From assembly GCA_964397625.1 (NCBI GenBank), contig CAYNJT010000009.1, forward strand, positions 14,325-78,324: 64,000 nt of DNA, written 5' to 3'. Shown piece by piece: positions 32,460 to 41,672 of this stretch. Below the pieces are notes generated by a model that ran no database searches, was not told where the DNA came from, and saw only the letters and a program-made list of their open reading frames with translations. Within the stretch, counting starts at the first letter, position 1; every line of letters starts with the position of its first letter. The position numbers were made by a program, and so were the translations under genes. The stretch comes from Leptolinea sp964397625 (GTDB lineage Bacteria > Chloroflexota > Anaerolineae > Anaerolineales > Anaerolineaceae).

Positions 32460-34682
32460 CTACAACTTTCCCAATCCACGAAGTACTCTTTCAGGAGTCA
32501 ATGGAAACTCATTGAACCAGACGCCTGTAGCATCATGCACAGCAGCTGTGATGGCAGGGGCAAGACACAGGTATGGCATCTCACCCATTCCCCTCGCACC
32601 AAAGGGGCCAAGAGGATCAGCAAATTCCAAAACCAGAGTGTTTACATTTTTCGGAATATCCAGAATTGTCGGTATCAAATAGGTGGAGAGCGTGCGGGTT
32701 TGTACCTGGCTATTTTTCTGGCTGAAGTTCTCCATCACGACATACCCCATGGCCTGAATCAAAGCGCCTTCCACCTGCCCAACAACCTGCTGCGGATTGA
32801 CAGCCTTTCCGACATCATCACCACAGGTGATATTCAAAATGGTGATCTCACCGGTATCAACATTGACTTCAAGGTCAACAGCTTCCGCTACGTATCCATA
32901 TGCGAAATTGGCAATACATTTTCCTGTCTCCGTATCATATGGAGTTGTCTTTGGAGGAACATACATATAGGTTGCAATGGCAGGCCGTTCTTCATTTTGC
33001 CATTTCTCCAGTGCTTCTTTTGCTGCACCTCTGATGGAATTGCCGGCCATGAATGTCATTCGCGAAGCAGAGACACTGCCCGCGTAATCCGTGTATGCGG
33101 TGTCAGATGCAATTAACTCCACTTTCTCCAAAGGCAAATTCAATGCGTCCGCGGCCATTTGCAGGAAGGCTGTATGTGAGCCCTGCCCTACTTCGGCTCC
33201 GGCATGATGCAATATAGCCTTATCGATCATTGTGTCGCCGTGCAATTCAACCGTCGCGTAACACTTCTCCGGAGCGCCAAATGAATATCCAACATTTTTG
33301 AATCCGCATGCAAACCCCCGACCACGTTTGATATTTTTTTGTTGTGAGGGAGCCAATTTCTTTTCTGGATCCTGTTTCCAGGTATTGTTATCCAGTCTCC
33401 ATCCAGCAGATTGCGCGGTTTTTTCAACAACCTTCTCTATACTTACACCAGGATTGATGGGTGTGCCGACTGACATGATCGAACCTTCGCGCAGCAAATT
33501 TCGATTACGCAATTCCACGGGATCCATATTTAGAGCTTCCGCGAGTTTATTCATCTGGCTTTCTGCTTCGAACAAACCCTGTGGACCGCCAAACCCCCGG
33601 AAAGCGCCGTTAGGGATATTGTTGGTGAGTACGGCGTATGAATCCACCTTTACATTGGGGATCTCATATGGACCAGTGGAAAGCAATGTGGCATTGCCCA
33701 TTACTTTACCTGATTTCCCAATATAGGCTCCGCAATCTGTCTTAATTTCGACTTCCGCGGCTATTACCTTCCCTTCAGTTGTGGCGCCCCATTTCGCATG
33801 CAGGAAATAGGGATGCCTTTTATAATGCCCCATAATTGACTCTTCACGCGACCAAACAATCTTAACAGGCCGATGGATTCCCTGTTTTTCCAGACAGTAG
33901 GCTGCCAGACCGAGAACAACCTGAATGGTGATATCTTCCCGGCCTCCGAACGCTCCGCCAATCGCCGGGTAGATCACGCGGACCTTTTCTTCAGGGAGAC
34001 CCAGAGCATGGGCAATCTGTTCCTGATCTTCATGGGCGGATTGCCCTGCAGAAACGACTGTAACTCTCCCTTCATCATCTATATAGGAAATACCGGCTTC
34101 CGGCTGCAAGAAAGCGTGTTCCTGAACAGGAGTGCAATAATCTGCTTCAATAATTACATCTGCCTTTTTAAAGACTGCTTCAACATCTCCTTTTCGAATG
34201 CGGATGTGATTGATAATATTTGTATCAGAATCAGGCCTTAGTTTGATGGCGTCCGGTTTCAGTGCATCTTCCACGTTACTGATAACAGGAAGTTCTTCCA
34301 GCTCCATATCGATGAGTTTGAGTGCTTCTTCCGCTATCTTCTCAGTTTCTGCCAAAACGAGTGCCACATGATCTGCCGCGTAACGAACATGGTCGCCAAA
34401 TTGCTTTTTCGAACCTGGCCCACATAAAGCAGGTTGGTCTTTAACGATCAATCCATACTCATTTACAGGTACATCACTTGCGGTCAGAACTGCCACAACT
34501 CCGGGGTGTTTTTTGGCTTTCTCTACATCCAATTTCCTGATGATCGCGTGAGGTTTGCCTGCGTAGAAGATCTTCATGTAAACCTGGTTGTCCATATTGA
34601 TATCGCCAGGGTACAGGGCTTCCCCTTTGACCTTGCCAACCGCGTCAATTCTTTGAACAGATGCGCCAACATAGTTTTCCAT
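32460..34682 (-). CDS. Xanthine dehydrogenase-family Mo-binding subunit (stand-alone)
   Basis: 740 aa from ATG at 34682, preceded by TTGGAG; the upstream TTG at 34694 overlaps that site and is rejected. Mo hydroxylase large-subunit marks are VGKVKGEALYPGDI (N-terminal), GGAFGGREDITIQ, NGAFRGFGGPQ, EVGQGSHT and LGPFGARGMGE with the catalytic-region Glu near the C-terminus. Hydroxylates purines or N-heterocycles with water-derived oxygen. Partners should be the FAD/2Fe-2S fusion at 35,077-36,486, with a small membrane protein gene lying between. Substrate is not readable. Confidence 0.9.
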   Translation of the reverse strand: MENYVGASVQRIDAVGKVKGEALYPGDINMDNQVYMKIFYAGKPHAIIRKLDVEKAKKHPGVVAVLTASDVPVNEYGLIVKDQPALCGPGSKKQFGDHVRYAADHVALVLAETEKIAEEALKLIDMELEELPVISNVEDALKPDAIKLRPDSDTNIINHIRIRKGDVEAVFKKADVIIEADYCTPVQEHAFLQPEAGISYIDDEGRVTVVSAGQSAHEDQEQIAHALGLPEEKVRVIYPAIGGAFGGREDITIQVVLGLAAYCLEKQGIHRPVKIVWSREESIMGHYKRHPYFLHAKWGATTEGKVIAAEVEIKTDCGAYIGKSGKVMGNATLLSTGPYEIPNVKVDSYAVLTNNIPNGAFRGFGGPQGLFEAESQMNKLAEALNMDPVELRNRNLLREGSIMSVGTPINPGVSIEKVVEKTAQSAGWRLDNNTWKQDPEKKLAPSQQKNIKRGRGFACGFKNVGYSFGAPEKCYATVELHGDTMIDKAILHHAGAEVGQGSHTAFLQMAADALNLPLEKVELIASDTAYTDYAGSVSASRMTFMAGNSIRGAAKEALEKWQNEERPAIATYMYVPPKTTPYDTETGKCIANFAYGYVAEAVDLEVNVDTGEITILNITCGDDVGKAVNPQQVVGQVEGALIQAMGYVVMENFSQKNSQVQTRTLSTYLIPTILDIPKNVNTLVLEFADPLGPFGARGMGEMPYLCLAPAITAAVHDATGVWFNEFPLTPERVLRGLGKL

Positions 34683-34711
34683 GGTTTTCTCCAATAGAAG
34701 GTCGAAGAAGT

Positions 34712-35077
34712 CTACCGGGATTTTCTCTTCCCGCGAAACGTTTGCGGGGGAACATCATAAACACCATATCGTGGTGGCGCCAAAACCCGAGTAATTATCG
34801 CCGTAATAAACAGGAAGATCGCGTAAAAAATAAACATCAGTACTGCAGTTAGAATGACCTTTACGTACAAATAAGGCTCAATGTATTTTGATATCAGATC
34901 GCGCGGAATCGCGAACCAGCCCTGTTTTGAGTTCTCTTCCAGTACGATTAACGCGCCAATGTAGGCGAGAATTGGGATAAGGACAGCCATGGCAAATCCA
35001 ACCCCCCGCCATATGGGGTGAAGTTCTTTTTTTACAGTTTTTTTTGTTTGAGGTCGGTAAGAATCATATTTGCTCAT
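34712..35077 (-). CDS. Small two-helix membrane protein inside the Mo-hydroxylase operon
   Basis: 121 aa from the ATG at 35077 (MSKYDSYRPQ); a longer frame to 35251 would run into the upstream gene. Two hydrophobic helices at about 25-47 and 72-97, a Lys/Arg-rich N-terminus and basic C-terminal tail (FRGKRKSR). No family recognised. The ATG overlaps the stop of the FAD/Fe-S gene by one base, so it is translationally coupled between two subunits of one enzyme. A membrane anchor for the hydroxylase is a possible role, by position only. Confidence 0.7.
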   Translation of the reverse strand: MSKYDSYRPQTKKTVKKELHPIWRGVGFAMAVLIPILAYIGALIVLEENSKQGWFAIPRDLISKYIEPYLYVKVILTAVLMFIFYAIFLFITAIITRVLAPPRYGVYDVPPQTFRGKRKSR

Positions 35078-36486
35078 TACAATTGCTTCTTTCCGGCTGC
35101 TTTTTCCACAGCACTTATGATCTTGTAGTAACCCGTGCAACGGCACAGGTTTCCTGTCAAAGCATGTTTTATCTGCTCTTCGGTCGGGTTGGATTTTTCT
35201 TCCAAAAGTTTGGCGGCCGACATAACAAAACCTGGCGTGCAATACCCGCACTGTACCGCGCCTTCCTCTACAAAAGCCTGCTGTACCGGGTGTAATTCTC
35301 CCCCAATGGACATGCCTTCAATGGTTGTTATCTCAGCTCCATGGGCTCTGGGTGCAGGAATCATGCAGGCCATAACAGCCGCTCCATCCATGTATACGGT
35401 GCAAGCGCCGCATTCACCTTCTGCGCAACCCTCTTTTGTTCCGGTAAGCCCGGCTTCTTCGCGCAAAAGCCGTAATAGTGTTTTGTCCTGGCCGCTCTTT
35501 AAAATGTACTTTTGTCCATTGATTGTCGTAATGATTGGAACAGTAGTATCTATCTTTCCATAAACATTACCTGAAATCTCATTTGCAGACTTTAATATGG
35601 GAGGGTCAGCCATTAAAGCTTTATCTGTATTGCCACTGTTAATGCATTCCAGAGCCTGTCTAACAAGAATTCCCACAATATAAGCCCGGTAGCGTGCTGA
35701 ACCGCGCAGATCATCAATTGGTGTTGCCGCTTCACCTGCAAGTTTCGCAGCTTCAGCAATTGTTCTATCGTTAAGTTCCTTGCCACATAGAAATTTTTCG
35801 GACATTTCCGCATGGATGATTACCGGAGCTACAGCGCCCAGCGTTATGGCAGCTTTCGTGATCACCTTTTGATCGAACTGAAGGATTACCGTGGCATTCA
35901 CCACAGATATCGCCTGTGCTTTGCGTAGAGCATTCTTAATATAAAATCCGCTCTCATTTTTCAACATTGGCTGAATAATAATATCAACCAGCATTTCATC
36001 CGGATTCATGACTGTTTTCCGAACGCCTCTGTAAAACTCCTTTATGGATACTTTCCTTCTACCCTGGTTTCCCTGTAGAACAAGGCTGGCATCTAATGCC
36101 ATCAGGGGGGAAATGGTGTCATTGGCTGGAGAAGCGGTAATTAAATTGCCGGCAATAGTGCCCCGATTGCGAATTTGCGGAGACCCAACCTGCCAGCATG
36201 CTAATGCCAGAGGGAATGCCTTATTCCGTATAAGGTCAGAGCGCACACAATCATTATGAGTAACCAAGGGACCCAGGTGAATCTTGCCAGACGCATCCTC
36301 AGAAATGCGGTCCAACCCTTGAATCCGGGAGATGTCGATCAGCGTGTCTACTTCCTTTCTCACTCCTCTCTCCAATTCAAGGATAAGATCTGTGGCCCCA
36401 GCTACTATTCTGGCCCGGGAACCAAACTCTGTCAGGATACCGATAACTTGATCAATAGTCTCAGCATTGATGTAGGTATGCCACAT
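35077..36486 (-). CDS. Molybdenum hydroxylase FAD-binding and 2Fe-2S subunits fused in one chain
   Basis: 469 aa. Residues 1-285 are a CoxM/XdhB FAD domain: VAGATDL (28-34), GSPQIRNRGTIAGN (101-114). Residues about 315-469 are the 2Fe-2S domain: plant-type cluster C354, C359, C362, C374 and the helical-domain cluster C413, C416, C448, C450. It passes electrons from the Mo site (740-aa subunit) to FAD. The order FAD then Fe-S is the reverse of eukaryotic xanthine dehydrogenase (Fe-S then FAD). Both clusters are complete. Confidence 0.9.
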   Translation of the reverse strand: MWHTYINAETIDQVIGILTEFGSRARIVAGATDLILELERGVRKEVDTLIDISRIQGLDRISEDASGKIHLGPLVTHNDCVRSDLIRNKAFPLALACWQVGSPQIRNRGTIAGNLITASPANDTISPLMALDASLVLQGNQGRRKVSIKEFYRGVRKTVMNPDEMLVDIIIQPMLKNESGFYIKNALRKAQAISVVNATVILQFDQKVITKAAITLGAVAPVIIHAEMSEKFLCGKELNDRTIAEAAKLAGEAATPIDDLRGSARYRAYIVGILVRQALECINSGNTDKALMADPPILKSANEISGNVYGKIDTTVPIITTINGQKYILKSGQDKTLLRLLREEAGLTGTKEGCAEGECGACTVYMDGAAVMACMIPAPRAHGAEITTIEGMSIGGELHPVQQAFVEEGAVQCGYCTPGFVMSAAKLLEEKSNPTEEQIKHALTGNLCRCTGYYKIISAVEKAAGKKQL

Positions 36487-36508
36487 AAAAATACTCCTTT
36501 TATTGATC

Positions 36509-37306
36509 TTATTGATCCTTCATTACGCGTCCATTTCCGCCATTGCGCAGCATTATGATCTCCGCCATGATGGAAACTGCGATTTCTTCCGGTGTTTCGG
36601 CATTTAATTCCAATCCTAATGGTGAATGCACTTTATTCAACTGTTCCTGAGAAACTCCCTGATCAAGCAATCCTTTGCAGGTAATTGCCCAACGCCGTTT
36701 TGAGCCAATGACACCGATAAATGCAGCTTGCGACGCCAATAATGGCGCCAAACCAGCCACGTCCACATTAGAACCGCGTGTCGTCAGAAGTATATATGTG
36801 TTGGGGGTGATCTTCGTCGCGCCGGGTAGATCCTGCATTTTGAGAGGATAAAACTCATCCGCGTCGGGATTGGAGTCCGGGGTGCAAAATTCTGGACGGT
36901 CATCTGAAATGGCTACCCGAAATCCCAGATATTTTGCCAAATGCGCCACTGCTTTACCCACATGGCCGCCGCCTATAATGATGATTTTCGCGTTAGGTAA
37001 GATTGGCTCAACTAATATTTCCATTGTGCCTCCGCAGACGCCCGGATCACCATGTTTGGGATCTACCATTTTGTATTTCAACACTTTCAATTGCTGTGTA
37101 ATCATGACATTAAAGGCTTCCTGGAAAACCAGGTCTTCAACTTCACCGCCCCCTACAGTACCCATGAAACTTCCATCAGATAATACCAGCATTTTTGTTC
37201 CGGCATGCCGCGGAGCTGAACCAGCACTGTGAATGATAGTGCATAAAGCACCCGAATCTCCCGACGACATCATTTCATGAATTTTATTGTAAATAGTCTC
37301 GTTCAT
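36509..37306 (-). CDS. xdhC: XdhC/CoxI family molybdenum-cofactor maturation protein
   Basis: 265 aa. XdhC features: GSAPRHAGTKMLVLSDG, GTVGGGEVED, PGVCGGTMEILVEP with the conserved cysteine, and a C-terminal Rossmann part IIIIGGGHVGKAVAHLAK then FIGVIGSKRR. XdhC holds the Mo cofactor, helps its sulfuration and inserts it into the hydroxylase. It overlaps the CBS-pyrophosphatase gene by 4 bp and precedes the FAD/Fe-S gene by 22 bp. Confidence 0.92.
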   Translation of the reverse strand: MNETIYNKIHEMMSSGDSGALCTIIHSAGSAPRHAGTKMLVLSDGSFMGTVGGGEVEDLVFQEAFNVMITQQLKVLKYKMVDPKHGDPGVCGGTMEILVEPILPNAKIIIIGGGHVGKAVAHLAKYLGFRVAISDDRPEFCTPDSNPDADEFYPLKMQDLPGATKITPNTYILLTTRGSNVDVAGLAPLLASQAAFIGVIGSKRRWAITCKGLLDQGVSQEQLNKVHSPLGLELNAETPEEIAVSIMAEIIMLRNGGNGRVMKDQ

Positions 37307-38649
37307 TGTTCAAGAATCCCAAGAATGACAGGTAAGAGCTGCTTTTTCCGGGAAACTATACCCTCCGCCAACCATGATCCATCGGGTAGTGGTTTATAGG
37401 GCAGACTTGAGAATACCGGAGGCGGATTTGCCGTTAATAATCGGCTTGATCCGCCAACCACATCCGTGATCATTAACATGACAAAATCGAGGCCTTTACT
37501 GGTTTGCATTCCTTCCAGCGCTTTTTGAAGTTCCGGGATGTATTCTCCCACTTCTACCATACCGCTCACTTCAACCTGGGCTATAGCAAAATTGTATGGA
37601 TCCTGCTGGTAAATTTTCAAATCGGTTCTTACAACCTCATCGGCAGGCCTGGTTTGCAACCCAGCGCCAGCGGTTACCACTTTATGACCATAGCTTTCCA
37701 ATGTCTCACCAGAAAAAGGTGAGCCTCCGCTGAATGCCCATTTGGCGAGCCGCTCTCCAGCCAGCCTGTCTCGCTCCGTTGTTGTTGGTGATGTCAACAC
37801 CAACGTATCTGAAAGCAAACCGGCCAGCAGCAACACCGCGATCGGCGCGGGGGCGCTTAGACCAGCTTCTTCCACTCGTTCGGATATCAGTGTGCTTGTA
37901 CTTCCTACCACATCAACCGTGAACCGGATGGGTACATGGGTCTGCTGATTGCCTAGCCGGTGATGGTCCAATATCTCAAGCAAATCGGCTTCATGCAGTG
38001 AACCAAGCGCCTGTTGCGGCTCGTTGTGATCAACCAGGATGATCTTCATTCGTGGTGGATTTAGCAAATCGCGTTGCCTGCATATTCCTAGATAACGGTT
38101 ATTCTCATCAACAACGATGTAATCATCACCTTCGGCTCTTAAAATGCGGTTCAAGAGATCCCGGATGCGCCATCCAGATTTAAATGTTGGGACGTTAGGA
38201 TCTGCCGCGTCTTTGGCTGGTGTCTCAAGTAGTTCGGAGATCTTCATCTCCTGTTTGAGTTTGTGCGGCCCAACCAGCTGACCCAGATGGTTGAAAAGGC
38301 TTCGTCCGGTGATCAATCCGTAAGGAGTTCCATCCGGGTTGATAACAGGCGCCACTCCACCGGTGCGGGAAGATATTGCCCATGCTTCCCTTAAAGGTTG
38401 ATCAGGCAAGGTTGTATCCAGCCTGCGGGTTACAGATTCGAATTTTGGAGAAGCGTCAGAAACCAACAGCGGGGCTTCTATACCTGAATATTGCAATACC
38501 CATGCAGTTTGTGGATTTATCGCTCCCGCTCGGGCAGCCCGGACATTATTCCCATCCCGCTCCCGAAGTAACCAGGCATACCCTATAGCTGACGCGATTG
38601 AATCGGTGTCAGGGTTTACATGCCCGATTACATAAATGCGTTCGTCCAT
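37303..38649 (-). CDS. Family II (DHH) inorganic pyrophosphatase with CBS domains
   Basis: 448 aa. DHH-type metal motifs GHVNPDTDS (9-17), DHNEP (207-211), DHH (228-230) and the C-terminal SRKKQ (433-437) define a Mn/Co-dependent family II pyrophosphatase. About 130 residues (roughly 70-200) inserted between the first and second motifs form a CBS pair (GVAPVINPDGTPYGLITG; DDYIVVDENNRYLGICRQRDLL), known in such enzymes to bind AMP/ADP/ATP and regulate activity. Sits between xdhC and the large Mo hydroxylase, with one-base and four-base overlaps. It could remove PPi made by the MocA and CofC reactions. Confidence 0.9.
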   Translation of the reverse strand: MDERIYVIGHVNPDTDSIASAIGYAWLLRERDGNNVRAARAGAINPQTAWVLQYSGIEAPLLVSDASPKFESVTRRLDTTLPDQPLREAWAISSRTGGVAPVINPDGTPYGLITGRSLFNHLGQLVGPHKLKQEMKISELLETPAKDAADPNVPTFKSGWRIRDLLNRILRAEGDDYIVVDENNRYLGICRQRDLLNPPRMKIILVDHNEPQQALGSLHEADLLEILDHHRLGNQQTHVPIRFTVDVVGSTSTLISERVEEAGLSAPAPIAVLLLAGLLSDTLVLTSPTTTERDRLAGERLAKWAFSGGSPFSGETLESYGHKVVTAGAGLQTRPADEVVRTDLKIYQQDPYNFAIAQVEVSGMVEVGEYIPELQKALEGMQTSKGLDFVMLMITDVVGGSSRLLTANPPPVFSSLPYKPLPDGSWLAEGIVSRKKQLLPVILGILEQ

Positions 38650-41600
38650 TATCTTGCCAGTTTCTTTCCATCTTTATTCATGGCAAAGAATACTTTCTCT
38701 GGAGTGATGGGCAGGCTGTTAATTTCAACACCGCAGGCATCCAGTACTGCATTACCCACAGCGGGCGCAACGCCATCAAGAGGGATTTCAGCCACGGCTT
38801 TCACGCCAAACGGGTGTGATGGTTCGTAGGTCTCCACGAATAACGCTTCCATTCCTGGCATCTCGTTTGAGCGGAAGATGTGATAATCCACCAGGTTTTT
38901 GTCCAAAGACCGTCCTTTTTCGTCATAGCGCATTTCTTCGCATACGGCATATCCCAGCGCCTGGCTCATACCGCCTTCGATCTGTCCCGTGGCTGCGATC
39001 GGATTAACAATTACCCCAGAATCGACAGCCATGACCAGATTGTCAACGACAACCTTACCGGTCTGCGTATCCACGGTCACTTCGGCAAATTGCGCCGCGA
39101 ATGGAGGCGGAGAAGAAGGAGACACATAAGAAGCCACATCCATGATCTGTTCCTGGTCTGTGTGGTGCAAAGAGTTGTAAGCGATTTCTCTAATGGAAAC
39201 GCTACGACCGTCCATTGCCGTGGCTTTTCGATCGGCCAGCGTGATTTGTTCAGCCGTCAGCGGTTCAGATCCTTTATCCGCTTCCGTGAGCATTTTCGCG
39301 GCTCTTTCTTTCAGTTTTGCCGCGACTTTTTCGGCTGCCTTCACAACCGCCGTGCCAGAAATATATGTTGTGCTTGAGGCATACGCTCCCACATCAAAGG
39401 GAGTCATATCTGTGTCGGAAGAATAACAGAGGATATCTTCTGTTGGAACACCCAGCACTTCCGCGGCCATTTGAGCAAGAACTGTATCTGATCCGGTGCC
39501 CAGGTCGGTGGCGCCTACAAGCAGATTGAATGAGCCATCGTCATTTAATTTCAGGCTCGCGCCACCCATGTCAAGGTAGGGTATAGCCGTTCCCTGCATC
39601 ACTGTGGCTATTCCAATGCCGCGTTTTAGATACGGTTTCCCTTCTACTGTGTGCCATGTCGAATTATTAAACTTTTGATCCCATCCGATCACAGCTTTCC
39701 CCTGCCGTATGCAGTCCTCCAGCCCTACAGTATGGATGATCTCCGGCCTGGGTTCACGGCCTTCACTCCATGACGTACTAAAAGGATGCAGTTCTCCGGA
39801 ACGTACGGCATTTTTCAACCGAAATTCAATCGGGTCTAAATTCAACGCGCGAGCGATCTTTTCCATCTGGCGTTCGACCGGCCAGAAACCCTGCGGCACG
39901 CCATACCCGCGGAAGGCGCCAGCAGGCGGATGGTTGGTGTAAACAATATCTGCGTAAAACCGGATATTGGGATTCTTCCTGTACTCTCCATCTCCTACAT
40001 ACAAGGCCATTGATTTTTGACCTGTATTTCCGGTTACTGTCAACGCGTGGCAGCCATACGCGCCTGTATCAGACAACGCGTACATTTCATTGGCGGTAAT
40101 GGTTCCGTCCTTCTTTACTCCGGTTTTCAAGTGAATCTTCATGGGGTGGCGTGACCGTGAGGCTTCGAATTCCTCTTCACGATCATATTCCATGAGAACC
40201 GGCCGTTTTGTGGCAATGGTCAAATGGGCAACCGCGTCTTCGATTAATATTTCCTGCTTACCGCCAAACCCTCCCCCGACTCTTGGTTTAATGATCCGGA
40301 TTCGTTTCATGGGCAGGCCGAGCACCGGTGACAGAATTCGTCTCGCGTGAAATGGCACCTGCGTGGATGTACGGATCACCAGGCGATCGTCTTCGTCCCA
40401 GTAAGATAAAGCAACATGCGGTTCAATATGCGCTTGTTGTACCTTTTGAACTTCATAGTCTTCTTCGAAAATTAAATCAGCTTCTTTGAATCCTTTTTCC
40501 ACATCTCCAATATCTATACGTATTTTTGCTGCCAGATTTTTTTCCGGTTCTGAATCCGCGAAGTTCACATATTCCGGTTCTTCATGGAGTCGGGGAGCTC
40601 CTTTTTCCATGGCATGGGCTGGATCAAGCACAACTGGCAATTCTTCGTATTCCACCTCGATCAATTTCAAGGCGTGATCGGCGATCTCACTTGTTTCGGC
40701 AGCCACAAATGCCACCCGGTCGCCTACAAAGCGCACCCGGCTGTCCAAAGAGAACATATCCAACGGCCCTGGAATGGGATCGGATTGCCCGGCTGTTGAA
40801 TAAACAACACGTGGGATATCCTGCCATGTCAGAACGGCTGCCACTCCCTCCAGCGCCCGGGCTTTTGTCGCATCAATTTTTTTAATCTTCGCATGCGCTA
40901 CTGGACTGTGAAGAATCTTGCCGATCAACAAGCCGCGCATTTCAATATCTGCCGCAAAAGCGGGTTTCCCCTGAACCAGTTTAATGGAATCAAGTTTTGG
41001 CTCAGATTTTCCAACAGTATGATATTCTTTTGTCTTTTCTGTGATCTGAACACGCGGAGCAACTTTTGTTGTCAGTGAGGATAAACCATTGGTTCCAACC
41101 GGGCCAGCCTCATTTCCTGCATTTTCAGTGGAAAAAGTCCATTCATCTGGTTGATGTCCATTACCAATTTCCGGCACCGGTTCACCGCGCATAACAGCAG
41201 CCGCGCGCAAAACGGCCTGAACCGGTTTGACATAACCGGTGCACCGGCATAATACCCCTGAAATAGCCTCGCGGATTTCTTCTTCCGTTGGGCTTATATT
41301 TTTTTCAAGAAGTGACTTGGCTGCCAGTACCTGAGCCGGTGTGCAATAACCGCATTGGATCGCGCCGGTTTCCACAAAAGCTCGTTGAATGGGGTGCAGG
41401 CCCTCTGTTTTCTTCCACCCCTGTTCGGGATGTTCGCCAATACCTTCAATGGTCTCTATCAGGTGTCCCACTGCTTGAGCGGCAAGCATCCGGCAGGAAT
41501 TTACCGGAACGCCGTCTAACAGAATAGCGCAGGCACCGCATTCACCATTGTCACACCCGCCATATTTGGCGCCAAAAAATCCTTCCCGGCGCAACAAGGC

Positions 41601-41669
41601 CAGAAGAGTCATTCCAGGTGTATGGTCCAGGTCTAGCTGGTTTCCATTAATTGTGAATCGGCTCTTCAT
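38649..41669 (-). CDS. Molybdenum hydroxylase with 2Fe-2S domain fused to Mo-binding domain
   Basis: 1006 aa. Residues 1-150 are the 2Fe-2S subunit, with C39, C44, C47, C59, C106, C109, C141 and C143 all present. After a linker (about 155-215) comes the Mo domain: LDSIKLVQGKPAFAADI, VGGGFGGKQEILIED, PPAGAFRGYGVPQ, ATDLGTGSDTVLAQMAAEVLG and HPFGVKAVAEIPLDG. The FAD subunit is the next gene. This is a second hydroxylase separate from the one at 32-36 kb, with the opposite fusion pattern. Substrate unknown; purines are likely given SsnA and YqeB/C. Confidence 0.92.
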   Translation of the reverse strand: MKSRFTINGNQLDLDHTPGMTLLALLRREGFFGAKYGGCDNGECGACAILLDGVPVNSCRMLAAQAVGHLIETIEGIGEHPEQGWKKTEGLHPIQRAFVETGAIQCGYCTPAQVLAAKSLLEKNISPTEEEIREAISGVLCRCTGYVKPVQAVLRAAAVMRGEPVPEIGNGHQPDEWTFSTENAGNEAGPVGTNGLSSLTTKVAPRVQITEKTKEYHTVGKSEPKLDSIKLVQGKPAFAADIEMRGLLIGKILHSPVAHAKIKKIDATKARALEGVAAVLTWQDIPRVVYSTAGQSDPIPGPLDMFSLDSRVRFVGDRVAFVAAETSEIADHALKLIEVEYEELPVVLDPAHAMEKGAPRLHEEPEYVNFADSEPEKNLAAKIRIDIGDVEKGFKEADLIFEEDYEVQKVQQAHIEPHVALSYWDEDDRLVIRTSTQVPFHARRILSPVLGLPMKRIRIIKPRVGGGFGGKQEILIEDAVAHLTIATKRPVLMEYDREEEFEASRSRHPMKIHLKTGVKKDGTITANEMYALSDTGAYGCHALTVTGNTGQKSMALYVGDGEYRKNPNIRFYADIVYTNHPPAGAFRGYGVPQGFWPVERQMEKIARALNLDPIEFRLKNAVRSGELHPFSTSWSEGREPRPEIIHTVGLEDCIRQGKAVIGWDQKFNNSTWHTVEGKPYLKRGIGIATVMQGTAIPYLDMGGASLKLNDDGSFNLLVGATDLGTGSDTVLAQMAAEVLGVPTEDILCYSSDTDMTPFDVGAYASSTTYISGTAVVKAAEKVAAKLKERAAKMLTEADKGSEPLTAEQITLADRKATAMDGRSVSIREIAYNSLHHTDQEQIMDVASYVSPSSPPPFAAQFAEVTVDTQTGKVVVDNLVMAVDSGVIVNPIAATGQIEGGMSQALGYAVCEEMRYDEKGRSLDKNLVDYHIFRSNEMPGMEALFVETYEPSHPFGVKAVAEIPLDGVAPAVGNAVLDACGVEINSLPITPEKVFFAMNKDGKKLAR

Positions 41670-41672
41670 AAT

